From NCBI GenBank assembly GCA_963971535.1, contig OZ020585.1, forward strand, positions 30,094,568 to 30,158,567: a DNA stretch of 64,000 bases. Direction: 5' to 3'. This document shows, one piece after another, positions 54,343 through 64,000 of the stretch. The notes under the pieces were generated by a model. That model saw only the letters and a list, made by a program, of their open reading frames with translations, did no database searches and had not been told where the DNA came from. Positions within the stretch are counted from its first letter, which is position 1; every line of letters starts with the position of its first letter. Source of the DNA: Notolepis coatsorum (taxonomy: Eukaryota > Chordata > Actinopteri > Aulopiformes > Paralepididae). The translations under genes and the position numbers were made by a program.

Positions 54343-54625
54343 GGCAAAACGGCAAAACCGCACCTCCCATCACCCGAGACAGCTAAGGAAGTTCAGAGTA
54401 TCGGGGAAGATACTCTACTCCTATTCCGGGGATGTAGAGAGCATTCTAACTGGAAACATCACTGCCTGGTTTGGAAACAGCGCGGCACTGGACAGGAAGG
54501 CACTCCAGAGAGTGGTGCGCTCAGCAGAGCGTACTAGGGGTATTGCACTACCACCCCTGCAGGATTTATATAACAAGAGGTGCAAATCCAGAGCCTGCAG
54601 AATTATGAAAGACCCCCACCACCCC
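54343..54625 (+). pseudogene. L2-like LINE RT-end fragment (inverted copy of 53284-53573)
   Basis: From CAAAACGGCAAAACCGCACC to the CCACCACCCC at 54625 it is the reverse complement of 53284-53573 with a single C-run length change seen. It encodes the same LRKFRVSGKIL...IMKDP RT terminus and joins directly, in frame, to the endonuclease part of the next LINE. Confidence 0.85.
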
Positions 54626-57193
54626 GTTAGGGACTGCAATGTCCTTTGCTTCACCGAAACATGGCTCACACCGGAGGTTCCAGATCACGCAATTCAACCA
54701 GCGGATCACTTCTTTATCCATAGAAAGGATCGGACATCATCAGAGTCCGGTAAACAACGTGGAGGAGGTATTGCCTTCATGTTTAACAAAAATTGGAGTG
54801 ATCCAACGAACGTGAAGGAATTATCCAACCACTGCTCCCCAGAACTGGAATATATAACCATCAAGTGTCGTCCTTTCTTCCTCCCGAGGGAGTTAACGGC
54901 GATCGTCCTGGTCGGAGTGTATATTCCACCGCAAGCCAGCAACAAGGTTGCGCTCTCCAGACTACACGACGAGGTAAATAGAATACAAGTGGCTAACGTT
55001 AACGCCGCCATTTTAGTACTGGGAGATTTCAATAGCGCCAATCTGAGAAAGGTATTGCCCGACTTCTATCAGCATGTGACTTGCAACACCAGAGGCGGTA
55101 ACATCCTAGATCACTGTTACACACAATTTAAAGGTGGCTACAAGGCTCATTCTGATAGTGGCTTTGGCAAGTCAGATCACGCATCCATTTTCCTTTCACC
55201 AAAGTACAGACAGAGAATTAAAAGTACTCCCGTAGTCTCGCGAGAAGTGCAGAAATGGGATCTGACGTCAGAAGAGACAATCCGGTCAGTGTTTCACCAC
55301 ACAGACTGGATTGTGTTCCGCGACACAGATAACATTAATGCCTACACGGAGACAGTGCTGGACTATGTCTGTACTAGGGTGAAAGAAACAATCCCCACTA
55401 CCAAAATGAAAGTTTACCCAAATCAAAAACCCTGGGTAGACAAATCCGTCCGTGAAGCTCTGAGAGAGCGCACCAAAGCATACAATGACGGCCTAGTGGC
55501 AGGCAACATGAATGACCACAAGGTGGCGCGACACAACGTAAGGAGGACAGTGTCAGAGGCCAAACGGCGCTACAGGGATAAAATTGAACTCCAGTTTGAA
55601 CAAGCTGACTCTAGAGCTATGTGGCAGGGGCTCAAAACGATGACAGACTACAAAGGCGCCTCCCTCAAACTGAACAGTGACATCTCCTTGGCAAACGACC
55701 TCAATACCTTCTATGCGAGGTTTGATGCTGGTAATAACAACACCAGCTCACAAGCCTCGGCAATGGGGGGGGGGGGGTCGGCTGCTGATGGAGGCGCAGT
55801 GTTCAGGGTAACAGAGCATGAGGTGAGGCGGACCTTTAAAAAAGTGAATATCAGGAAGGCAGCAGGTCCGGACGGCATCCCCGGCCGCGTCCTAAAAGTC
55901 TGTGCCGACCAACTGGCCCCAGTATTCACTGACATATTTAACCTGTCCTTAGAACAGGCTGTCATCCCCACCTGCCTGAAGAAGTCCACTATTATCCCTG
56001 TACCCAAAAAATTCAAGCCTGCTTGCCTCAACGACTACCGCCCTGTAGCTCTCACCTCCATAGCCATGAAGTGCTTTGAGAAGCTAGTAAAGGGCTACAT
56101 CTGCTCCTCCCTCCCCATCAACATGGACCCCCTGCAATTTGCATACCGCCCCAACAGGTCCACGGAGGACGCCATATCCCATGTGCTGCACACAGCAGCA
56201 TCACACCTGGACAAGAGGCAGGGGAACTATGTGAGAATGCTATTCATCGACTACAGCTCGGCATTCAATACCATAGTCCCCTCCATACTCATAGCCAAGC
56301 TCAGGGACCTGGGCTTGGGCTATGACCTCTGCCAGTGGGTCTTGGACTTCCTGACTGGCAGACCCCAGGTGGTGAGAGCAGGCAACTGCACCTCCTCATC
56401 CATCACCCTCAACATAGGGGCCCCCCAGGGCTGTGTTCTGAGTCCCCTCCTCTACTCCCTGTACACACACGACTGTGTGGCTCAGCGGAGTAGCAATACA
56501 ATCGTCAAATTTGCTGACGACACAGTGGTGGTGGGCCTGATCTCTGCCAACGACGAGAGGGCCTACCTGGAAGAGGTCAAGGTCCTGGCGGGATGGTGCC
56601 AGGAAAACAGCCTCTCCCTGAACGTCAGCAAAACAAAGGAGATGATTGTGGACTTCAGGAGGTCGGGGGTCAAGGACTACAGCCCCCTCAGCATCGACGG
56701 GGCACCGGTTGAGAGAGTCAACAGCTTCAAGTACCTCGGAGCCTACATATCCGAGGACTTGACATGGACCACACACATTAACAGTGTGGTGAAGAAGGCA
56801 CGACAACGCCTCTACTTCCTCAGGCGCCTAAGGAAGTTCCAAGTCAGCCAGAAGATCCTTAAGAACTTCTACTCATGTACAATAGAGAGCATCTTGACCG
56901 GCAACATCACCTCCTGGTTTGGGAATAGCACGGCAAAAGACCAAAGCAGACTACAAAGAGTGACACGTTCAGCCGAACGCACAATTGGAGGGGGGCTCCC
57001 CACCCTCCAGAACATTTACTACAAGCGTTGCAAGGGCAAGGCTAAGAGAATCATTAAAGACTCCAGTCACCCGAACAACTGCCTCTTCGAACTGCTGCAG
57101 TCAGGCAAGCGATACAGGAGTCTCAAGGCGAGCACAGAAAGACTCAGAAGTAGCTTCTATCCCCAGGCCATCAGGCTGCTAAACGAACAATGA
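54626..57193 (+). CDS. L2-like non-LTR retrotransposon EN-RT protein, 5'-truncated
   Basis: A long intact frame (open from 54512; residues counted from there). Residues 39-37 onward are LINE: APE endonuclease with FTETWL (47-52), GDFNSANL (171-178) and SDHASIF (221-227), so its first ~30 residues are missing; a linker; reverse transcriptase with AGPDGIPGR (451-459), FIDYSSAFNT (578-587), GAPQGCVLSPLLY (636-648) and FADDTVVV (667-674); and a C-terminus ending AIRLLNEQ. Both RT Asp-Asp residues are present. The first 36 codons (54512-54625) come from the fused RT-end fragment, so 54512 is not the native start. Clade L2/CR1-type by RT wording. Confidence 0.9.
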   Translation, partial: VRDCNVLCFTETWLTPEVPDHAIQPADHFFIHRKDRTSSESGKQRGGGIAFMFNKNWSDPTNVKELSNHCSPELEYITIKCRPFFLPRELTAIVLVGVYIPPQASNKVALSRLHDEVNRIQVANVNAAILVLGDFNSANLRKVLPDFYQHVTCNTRGGNILDHCYTQFKGGYKAHSDSGFGKSDHASIFLSPKYRQRIKSTPVVSREVQKWDLTSEETIRSVFHHTDWIVFRDTDNINAYTETVLDYVCTRVKETIPTTKMKVYPNQKPWVDKSVREALRERTKAYNDGLVAGNMNDHKVARHNVRRTVSEAKRRYRDKIELQFEQADSRAMWQGLKTMTDYKGASLKLNSDISLANDLNTFYARFDAGNNNTSSQASAMGGGGSAADGGAVFRVTEHEVRRTFKKVNIRKAAGPDGIPGRVLKVCADQLAPVFTDIFNLSLEQAVIPTCLKKSTIIPVPKKFKPACLNDYRPVALTSIAMKCFEKLVKGYICSSLPINMDPLQFAYRPNRSTEDAISHVLHTAASHLDKRQGNYVRMLFIDYSSAFNTIVPSILIAKLRDLGLGYDLCQWVLDFLTGRPQVVRAGNCTSSSITLNIGAPQGCVLSPLLYSLYTHDCVAQRSSNTIVKFADDTVVVGLISANDERAYLEEVKVLAGWCQENSLSLNVSKTKEMIVDFRRSGVKDYSPLSIDGAPVERVNSFKYLGAYISEDLTWTTHINSVVKKARQRLYFLRRLRKFQVSQKILKNFYSCTIESILTGNITSWFGNSTAKDQSRLQRVTRSAERTIGGGLPTLQNIYYKRCKGKAKRIIKDSSHPNNCLFELLQSGKRYRSLKASTERLRSSFYPQAIRLLNEQ

Positions 57194-57700
57194 ATGAACA
57201 CTACACAACAACAACCACCAAACGCACATAGCACACACATCCACACGCACACACCCACTTTAAACAAACACACTGTAGCACCCACTCCACACACTTTATA
57301 GCACACACCCACTTTAAACAAACACACTGTAGCACCCACTCCCCACACTTTATATTTATGGATGAAGGATTGCACTACAACTCGTACACCTTACTGTAAA
57401 TTGTACCTAAAATTGTACCTCATCCCATTTCTGCTTTGCACTAGATAGTACTGTACATTAGTACACTGCATAGTATTGTGTATTGTATATTATATGGTAA
57501 CTCAGAACATTGTACATATGTCTATACCGAACACTGTGACCTCATTTTCTTCTTCTAAATTCATGCTATATTATGTTATTATGTTATTTGATACTATCTT
57601 GTCTAGCACAGTCTCTGGAGCGTAACAGTAAGAAGCATTTTGTATGAAAGTATTCTGTACTTCTGTATGACAACTATTAAAGAACTTGAACTTGAACTTG
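57194..57700 (+). repeat. 3' UTR and tail of the L2-like LINE
   Basis: A CACACACCCACTTTAAACAA repeat pair (57251-57345), then AT-rich sequence ending ACTATTAAAGAACTTGAACT then TGAACTTGAG; a short (ACTTGA)n tail is typical of L2-type 3' ends. Confidence 0.8.
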
Positions 57701-58569
57701 AGGTCATAAAATGTCTTGCATTTTATTTTTGAACAAATGTCCCTACATGATTCACTAACTTAAATATAGTTTGATATTCGCTCGTAACTCAGTCCAGCTT
57801 ATTTTTCTGGTAATTATAATTTTTTACAAATGAACATTAACAAGAGACATACAGACATCACGGAAACGGCTCGGACACAGCTTCACAAGTTAAATAAATA
57901 TATAGCAAGAGTCAGTGGCGGACTCAGGCTGTTTGAAGGGCAGGGGCGAAAAGAAAAAAAGGGCACCTACTGCACAACATGGGACCCAATCAGTGAGCAA
58001 AAAGCTGATTGATTTTAAACATATACAGATCACAAGTATTTGTTTTGTCAGGGATAGAAACGAAGTCCAGCTATGATGTGTCATGTATGGTGAAATAGTC
58101 TTCATCCTTGATTAAGATTAACATTAGAATAACGGACCATCCAGATTAATAGTATAACCACACCTCTATGATAAAAACACAATACACCTTTAAAATGTTT
58201 ATTTCACCTCATTGTCATGGTGTTTGAAAAGTAGATTATCGTGGCGTTTGAAGGCCTGCCCTAAACCATTGCTGCAGTGGTACATTTCTCAATGCTAAAG
58301 ATATCAGTGAGGAATATAAATATTTGGGAAACAGCATTTTAATATGGTCTGGGTTGAAAAATAGTGAACCTATTCTTTAAAAGCCATTTACAACATAAAA
58401 CAGTTTAACAGTTGAAGTTAATTTGAGTGCTGTTGAGCTTCTTCCTCTCTCCTTCTCTCCTCCTGTACTCTCCTCCTGTCCTCTCCTCATGTCCTCTCCT
58501 ATCTCTATCTCTCCCTCCCCCCCTCTCTATCTTCCCCATTCTCTCCATTAAACTTAATATATTGTACCT

Positions 58570-59229
58570 GGATACTGGCTGGATCAGTGGGATATTTTAA
58601 TGGCAACAGGAGAGCATTCAATTCATTTGTCGTTTGAATAATTTCTCCCCATCATCCTTTTCATCCTCGCTTTCTTTAGCATCTCCATGACCGTCTTCAT
58701 CCTCATTTCTCTCCATAGCATCATCTGCATTTTCTCTTTCCTCCACTTCTTCACAATCTCTCCTATCTTCCTGATATCATCATTTCCCTCTTGAATATCT
58801 CCATCTTCATTGTCTGTACTGTCTTTATCTAAGGTGGAGCAAATAATATTTATATATTATAATAGTAATAATATTGTACTGTATATAATATTCATACTGT
58901 AGCCTACAATGTTATAATTGTATTATAAAACAATGTCATAAAGCACTACCTTGCCTTGCTTGGAATAAAAAGGGTCTATGGTTGGTCAATTTAAATGTTT
59001 AAGACACATTTTTCTGTCAAATAAGCATTATTGACCATGTTAGTACCAGATTCTCAGTTATAATCCAAACTATGGCTCTGTGAGACAAGCTTGTACACAT
59101 AGCTAGTAGTGATTTAGGATTTACAAATACATACCTGTATCCTTATCTCCTCCCTTACTATTGTTGCTTTTGAATGTAATTTTCAGCTGTTTTTTAATGT
59201 TATTCTGATTTCTTTCTCTCCTTGGCATT
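58570..59229 (-). pseudogene. possible 5' exons of a hAT transposase
   Basis: On the minus strand, ATG at 59229 opens MPRRERNQNNIKKQLKITFK then SNNSKGGDKDT and a donor G|GTATGT (59135). A second exon starting at about 58829 (CACCTTAG|AT) continues DKDSTDNEDGDIQEG and an acidic Asp/Glu-rich run with one frameshift, then DPASIQ|GT near 58571. A basic start, acidic stretch and DPA phrase fit ZMYM/TTF-type hAT proteins. No core domain follows. Confidence 0.45.
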
Positions 59230-60084
59230 CTGTAATCATAGAATATAGGCCAATGCTAAACCCACTTTTAAGTTTACTACCACTCTTATCTTTAAAAAGC
59301 AATTCACACTGAACTAGTGCTATGGGTATATTTTGTGCAAATTATCCTAAAATAATTTGTACACTTTATTTCTAAATTGAGAACACAGGTTAGCATAGAA
59401 TCAGCTAAGCAATGTAGCTGTTTAGTTAGCTAGCTACATAGCCACAGTAGCCTATAGGCTAAAACATACTGCCATCAATAAAAGCACTTGCAGTGTACAT
59501 ACATTAGTATTTAGTAATGCATAATTGGTCAAAACAAACTCAATCTTTGCAACTTCAAAGAAAGCTTGCTGTATTACCTACCTCACACACAGTAGTAGAA
59601 TGCAGGGTTACAGCTCAGACTGCATTAAGCCCTCTGGCATCTGAACATTCAAGAGGGGATGTGTCTCTAAAACTGAAAACTTAAATGGATGGAATATTGT
59701 AGTGACGGGGCTGCTCAGAGTTGTGTCTCAAGTTCCCAGCATGCTTTGTGCCTCAGTTAAACTAACTTACTCTAACCTAACCTAAAGGATACACTGGGGG
59801 GGGAAATGGGGACAGTGCAGATCGAGAAACATCAAAATGTTAGCTAGATATTAGCCCATCGGTTCCTTGCAAAAACTCTCAAAAAAATATTTGATAATGG
59901 CCATATAATGTGTTTAGAATATAAGCAGGGTTTAACAATTTTGCAACACCCCTAGACTGTCTTCATCATGGCACCCACTTTGGGAAAGCCTGCCCTGGTA
60001 AGCTGCATCACATTTTATCCACTAACAGAGCAGTCATTAAGACATGTTATTTAATTTTCTTGCTATGTTTTCACGACTCAATAG

Positions 60085-60395
60085 GGCACTTTAGCGTGAC
60101 GTTTTTCAATTGTGTGGGCACATGGTCAAGTTTAGACCATTGGAGGGGCACCAATGGGCACGTCCTCTAATTTTCACCGCTCAAAGGGGCACTTTAGCGC
60201 AATGTTTTCAACTGTGGGGGCACATGGTCAAATTTAGACCATTGGAAGGGCACCAATGGGCACGTCCTCTAATTTTCACCGCTCAAAGGGGCACTTTAGC
60301 GCAATGTTTTCAACTGTGGGGGCACATGGTCAAATTTAGACCATTGGAAGGGCACCAATGGGCACGTCCTCTAGTTTTTGCCGGGGACAGCCCTA
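60085..60395 (+). repeat. 102-bp tandem repeat (x3) in hAT interior
   Basis: Units with GGGGGCACATGGTCAAATTT, AGACCATTGGAAGGGCACCA then ATGGGCACGTCCTCTAATTT. A related single unit lies next to the right end (61575-61655), so these are amplified subterminal repeats. Confidence 0.92.
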
Positions 60396-60409
60396 GTGGG
60401 CACTGATGT

Positions 60410-60645
60410 CAACAACAACAACACTACTGAAGCTAGCACGGCACTCTGTGAGAATTCGTTTTCTACCCTCAAGAACGTCTTTACAGAACATCGCCTTAGT
60501 ATGCTTCATCGACGCAACTAAGGCCAATTTAATTCAGTTGGCATTTGAGAAGGACTTAAACAATTTCAGGAATGAGTGGAGGGGCAGTGTTTTAAGAAGA
60601 TTTCACTCTGTCCCCAAACACCGCTTGCCTCTCTACTTATGATGG
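60410..60645 (+). pseudogene. hAT transposase C-terminal dimerisation fragment
   Basis: Reads NTTEASTALCENSFSTLKNV then FTEHRLSMLHRRN, a stop, and in another frame NLIQLAFEKDLNNFRNEWRG then SVLRRFHS. CENSFSTLK is the conserved C-ER-FS-LK block of hAT transposases. At least one frameshift. Confidence 0.75.
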
Positions 60646-60744
60646 TGAGTAGCCTGTGGAGGAATTTTGTTTGCTTTTTTATGCACCTTATTTTTGTCAG
60701 TTCAGTTCAGTTTGTCAGTGAATTCAGAAGTGTTGAATAAATGG

Positions 60745-61375
60745 AGACTTTTCAAAGATATAGAATAGAATAGAAATGTATTATCCTGAGGGAAATTTGA
60801 CACTGCAAATCACTCAACATTAAACATTTAGACAGAACAAGTCACAAACAAGAATAACGAAACAAATGGCCTAAGAATAGAATAAAATGAAATGGAATAA
60901 AAATATAATACAAGATACAGTAAATAAATACAGTAAAAATATACTGAAGTCTACAGTAGGTGTAATAATGCACAGTGCTGTTTAAAAAGTAAGAGTCCAG
61001 GAAGATGGTAATTGTCACTCTGTGCTCAGTGATGCAGTGAGGCACAGTGATGCATTGTATAGTCTGATGGCTGTCGGAATGAAGGACTTCCTGTGCCGTT
61101 CAGTGCTGCATTTAGGTAGTGTGAGCCTATAACATGCTCCTCCTGTCAGCCAAGTCTGTGTATAGTGGGTGGGAGGGGTTTTCCGTGATGGCCTGGAGCT
61201 TAGCAAGGTTCCTCCTCTCCGCCACCCTCGCTAGAGTCCAGCTCCACCCCAACCACGCTACTGGCCTTCTTGACCATCTTATCCAGCCTGTTTGTGTCCC
61301 CTGCTCTCAGTCCGCTGCCCCAGCAGGTCTGTTATATATATCCGTTCAGTCTGTTTTTGTATAAGTGAAAGTTCT
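60745..61375 (-). pseudogene. LINE 3' end inside the hAT element
   Basis: On the minus strand: CYRLTLPKCSTERHRKSFIP then TAIRLYNAS, a LINE RT C-terminus, followed by a 3' UTR ending AGGATAATACATTTCTATTC. Degenerate upstream. Confidence 0.7.
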
Positions 61376-61665
61376 TAAGATGGAGAGAAATTAGATTTTT
61401 TCAATTGCCTCTCTGCTGTTTAGTTCAGCACTGTGGGCAGCGCCAAGCAAGCCACAGCGCCGCTGTCCCAGCTGAAACATATAAAAGGGAACCCGTGTTG
61501 AAAAAACCATTGTGCCCCCCTGAGAACATTTTATTCCCCCCCACTAATTTGTTTCTGCAGCCTGGTCTGGGAAGAGCACCAATAGGGCACACCCTCAAAT
61601 TTTTCGCCACTCAAAAGGGCACTTTAGCGTGTGTTTTTCAACCGTGGGGGCACCAGGGGGGGCGA

Positions 61666-61691
61666 CCCCCCCCCCCCCCCCCCCCCCCCCC
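61666..61691 (+). repeat. C homopolymer (26 nt)
   Basis: Just inside the right hAT terminus; a likely unstable run and possible assembly uncertainty. Confidence 0.9.
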
Positions 61692-61718
61692 TGAGTCCGA
61701 CAGTGGCAAGAGTGACAT

Positions 61719-62480
61719 TTAACACTTTCCGTGCCACGTGTCCGGTGCCCCGGAACCCTGTTGCGTGCCACCACCCACTTCAATGATAGAGCTCTCATAT
61801 TTGCGAACGCATAAACTATATCTTAAATTATGGCTGTGTGTATAATATGGCCATCGCTTATCAATGACTTGTTTGCAGTCAACGGATTGTTTTTCTATCG
61901 GTTCATTTCCGTTTTATACCATTTTGAAAAACGCTCGTTTTATGAAAGTTCCAGAACATTTCAGAAGATTCTGTGATAATCGGCCTTTACTGGAATATAC
62001 TGGAATACACAAAAAAACGTTGTCATTTGAAAAAAGCTGACTATCCCACGACTGGTCAAATAGATTCCTTACCTCAGATCAGATGTTCTCCAAAAAGATT
62101 ATTCCAATTCCTGATCGCCATTCCAAATATCGATCACGTTTATTGATCCAACGCTGGGTACTGTAAACACACATTCTCCGCTGTTCTGCGGCTCGGCAAT
62201 GACTTCGATCATCTCGGGTTACTTGTCTGACAAGTAAAATGTGGAAGCAGGATTTTTTTTTCTCCATGCTTTTCATTCAATCCAATCCAAAGGGGTGCAG
62301 TACCATCCGGAGAGACGATAGGGGGGCGGTATTTTCCCAATGGAGCTCAGACAGAGTCCCAGTGGGTAACGTGAGGCTAGATTGATGAAATATGAATGGA
62401 AATCGCTAATAAAAAAAAGAAAACTATCAAGAACTAGATCTCTCGTCTCGTTGGCAGTGAACGGTTGGCATGAACTAACG
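61719..62480 (-). mobile_element. TTAA-family element, reverse orientation
   Basis: Starts TTAACACTTTCCGTGCC (61719). Internal text (GATTATTCCAATTCCTGATC, GCCATTCCAAATATCGATCA) is the reverse complement of 34290-34345 in the TTAA element of intron 14. The right end (GGTTGGCATGAACTAACG, near 62480) is degenerate. Confidence 0.6.
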
Positions 62481-62489
62481 AGAAGAAGA

Positions 62490-63185
62490 TGGCACGGCCC
62501 AGGTCAGTCGCTGTCTGTTTTGCTCCACAGATAGTGTGCATTTTTTGTTATTGTGTTTATTTTTAATACCGTTTTTTATAAAAAACTACGCTGGCATGGA
62601 TGTCATACGCCAGTCACTTATGGACTTAAACTCCGGACTGAAAAAGGAGTTTAACAACACTTTATGCCAAGATTGGCCACCGGAGATGAGACGAGACAAG
62701 AACAAATGGAATGGCGGCGCGTTCAAACGAAGGCACAGAGGACGGAGAAGTGGAATCAGGAACAGGCTAAAAAGTTCTGCTTACCGGCCAGTGATCCCAT
62801 CGATTCTGTTGGCGAATATTAGATAGCTGGAGAACAAGATGGATGATCTCGGTCTTCCACGCTGATCGAACAGAAGAGTCGGGAAAGTCCATAGGTGGGG
62901 GGGGGGTCTGCTTCCTTACAAACAACGGCTGGTGTATCCCCAAGGAGGTAAAGATTGTTTCCCGCTCCTATTCGCCGGAGCTTGAACATCTGTCCATTCT
63001 ATGTCGCCCGTTCTATCTCCCCCACAAATTCACAGCCATAATCATCACAGCAGTATATATCCCACCTCAAGCAGATACCGCCAAAGCTCTGGCAGACCTA
63101 CAGGACTCATTGAACCAGCACCAAGTCAAGCATTTCAGACGCAGCCATGATCGTAGCTGGCGACTTCAATAAGGCAAATCTATAT
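62490..63185 (+). pseudogene. L2-like LINE 5' region with endonuclease fragment
   Basis: Reads GRRSGIRNRLKSSAYRPVIP then SILLANIR, a stop, LENKMDDL, a jump to HADRTEESGKSIGGGVCFLT, then SYSPELEHLSILCRPFYLPH and AGDFNKANL. It matches the endonuclease of 54626-57193 but lacks about 45 residues after MDDL (where FTETWL should be) and stops at about 63185. Confidence 0.8.
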
Positions 63186-63189
63186 AGTC

Positions 63190-63571
63190 AGCAGTGTTGG
63201 GCAAGTTACTTTTAAAAAGTAACTAGTTACAGTTACTAGTTACTTCTTCCAAAAAGTAACTAAATTACTTACTCAGTCACAAATTATAAAAGTAACTAGT
63301 TACTTCAGAAAGTAACTATTGCGTTACTTTCAAGTACATTTTTTACATAAACAACATACACAAATCTAAACTATTTTAATGTTGCTGTGGGACAAAGTGA
63401 GACTAGCCTCCAATCAAATGCCATGTATATGTAGATATTATAATTACTATGTTTATATAGTGGATCATACAAATACAAACACAATAGATTAGGGGTGTAA
63501 CGGTACACAGAAGCCACGGTTCGGTACGTACCTCGGTATTGGGGTCACGGTTCGGTAGGAGTTCGGTACAA
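63190..63571. repeat. hAT-MITE-like fragments
   Basis: CAGTGTTGGGCAAGTTACTT then TTAAAAAGTAACTAGTTAC (63191-63240), a common hAT MITE terminus, and TAGGGGTGTAACGGTACAC (63490), another hAT-type terminus. Partners are not in view. Confidence 0.6.
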
Positions 63572-64000
63572 CAGACTCTCATTGACGGAACAGTGAGCTG
63601 TGGTGTTCCACAAGGAAGCATACTAGGACCGCTACTATTCCTAATTTATGTAAATGACATGTCGTCAGCTTGTGACTGCAACTTGTTCCTGTTTGCGGAC
63701 GACTCAGCCCTGCTGGTCTCTGACAAGAACAAGTTACAGGTTGAAAAAGCCCTCAGCTCGGAACTAGGCAAAATCTGCATATGGCTCGCCGACAACAAAC
63801 TATCATTACACATGGGCAAAACAGAGTCCATTCTCTTTGGTTCAAATAACAAACTCAGCAAGAACGACGGCTTCTCGGTTACAGTGGGTGACAATATTGT
63901 CACAAGGAAAGATGAAATTACCTACCTGGGTTCCATCCTAGAGGCTAATCTTTCCTGTGACAAAATGGCATCCAATGTAATAAAAAAAGTCAACCAACGA
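63572..64000 (+). CDS. LINE reverse transcriptase, partial (runs off window)
   Basis: 143 codons with no stop to the last base: QTLIDGTVSCGVPQGSILGP, LLFLIYVNDMSSACDCNLFL then FADDSALLVSDKNKLQVEKA ... ITYLGSILEANLSC. It contains the RT motifs GVPQGSILGPLLF and the catalytic FADDSALL. The upstream part is cut off by MITE sequence at about 63571, so it is 5'-truncated. May be the same LINE type as family C (49431-50165), which would be its 3' end. Confidence 0.8.

Larger units (their letters stand above)
57913..61705. mobile_element. hAT element, 3.8 kb, with 8-bp TSD and rearranged interior
   Basis: Ends CAGTGGCGGACTCAGGC and ...CTGAGTCCGACAGTG (reversed CACTGTCGGACTCAG, two mismatches). Exact 8-bp duplication GCAAGAGT at 57905-57912 and 61706-61713. 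Contains N-terminal transposase-like exons on the minus strand, a C-terminal dimerisation domain on the plus strand, a 102-bp tandem and a LINE insertion. Confidence 0.85.

Noticed and set aside
54512..54625. Met at 54512 as the start of a LINE protein
   Set aside because: The first 36 codons are the RT C-terminus of a different LINE copy; the native start of the EN domain is missing.
60110..60406. 34-residue repeat protein on the plus strand
   Set aside because: Artefact of the 102-bp tandem in the hAT element.

Overview
The window is eukaryotic and almost certainly from a ray-finned fish. It carries one spliced vertebrate gene with GT/AG introns and a very dense, nested load of teleost-type transposable elements: a BEL/Pao LTR element, L2-like and L1-like LINEs, tRNA-headed SINEs, hAT and TTAA-flanked (piggyBac-like) DNA elements, and TA-flanked MITEs. 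No bacterial-style operons, CRISPR arrays or phage genes are visible. The species cannot be named from the sequence alone.

Layout. 1-931: intergenic repeat-like DNA. 932-9564: a complete BEL/Pao retrotransposon on the minus strand with two 1390-bp LTRs differing at only two positions I could find, a 5-bp target duplication, a tRNA-Tyr-type primer site, a gag ORF and a long pol ORF. 9565-13100: a decayed piggyBac transposase copy, LINE 3' ends and a SINE with a 16-bp target duplication. About 13100-52790: one plus-strand gene that I identify as numa1 (NuMA, nuclear mitotic apparatus protein), with a noncoding first exon and 22 coding exons (15666-52670). Its introns hold most of the other repeats. 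52790-64000: intergenic repeats, including an L2-type LINE with a long intact EN-RT reading frame (54626-57193), a 3.8-kb hAT element with an 8-bp target duplication (57913-61705), a TTAA-family element, and a LINE reverse-transcriptase reading frame that runs off the right edge.

The numa1 exons join in phase to a protein of about 1040-1075 residues: an N-terminal hook-like domain, a Ser-rich linker, a coiled coil of about 440 residues, then the conserved C-terminal tail (RRRTTQVINITMT, LPGYR, YPLESR and a basic SPxK-rich end). Human NuMA is about 2100 residues. The difference is in the coiled coil: the exon matching the giant human coiled-coil exon is only 600 bp here.

The most unusual signal is that tandem repeats have grown at or just after many of this gene's 5' splice sites (introns 7, 8, 9, 12, 16, 18, 19, 20). 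In introns 8, 9, 12, 16 and 19 the repeat unit contains the exon end plus the GT donor, so the donor itself is copied. After exon 12 six extra donor copies all keep the reading frame open and in phase with exon 13, making a potential ladder of in-frame splice isoforms in the coiled coil.
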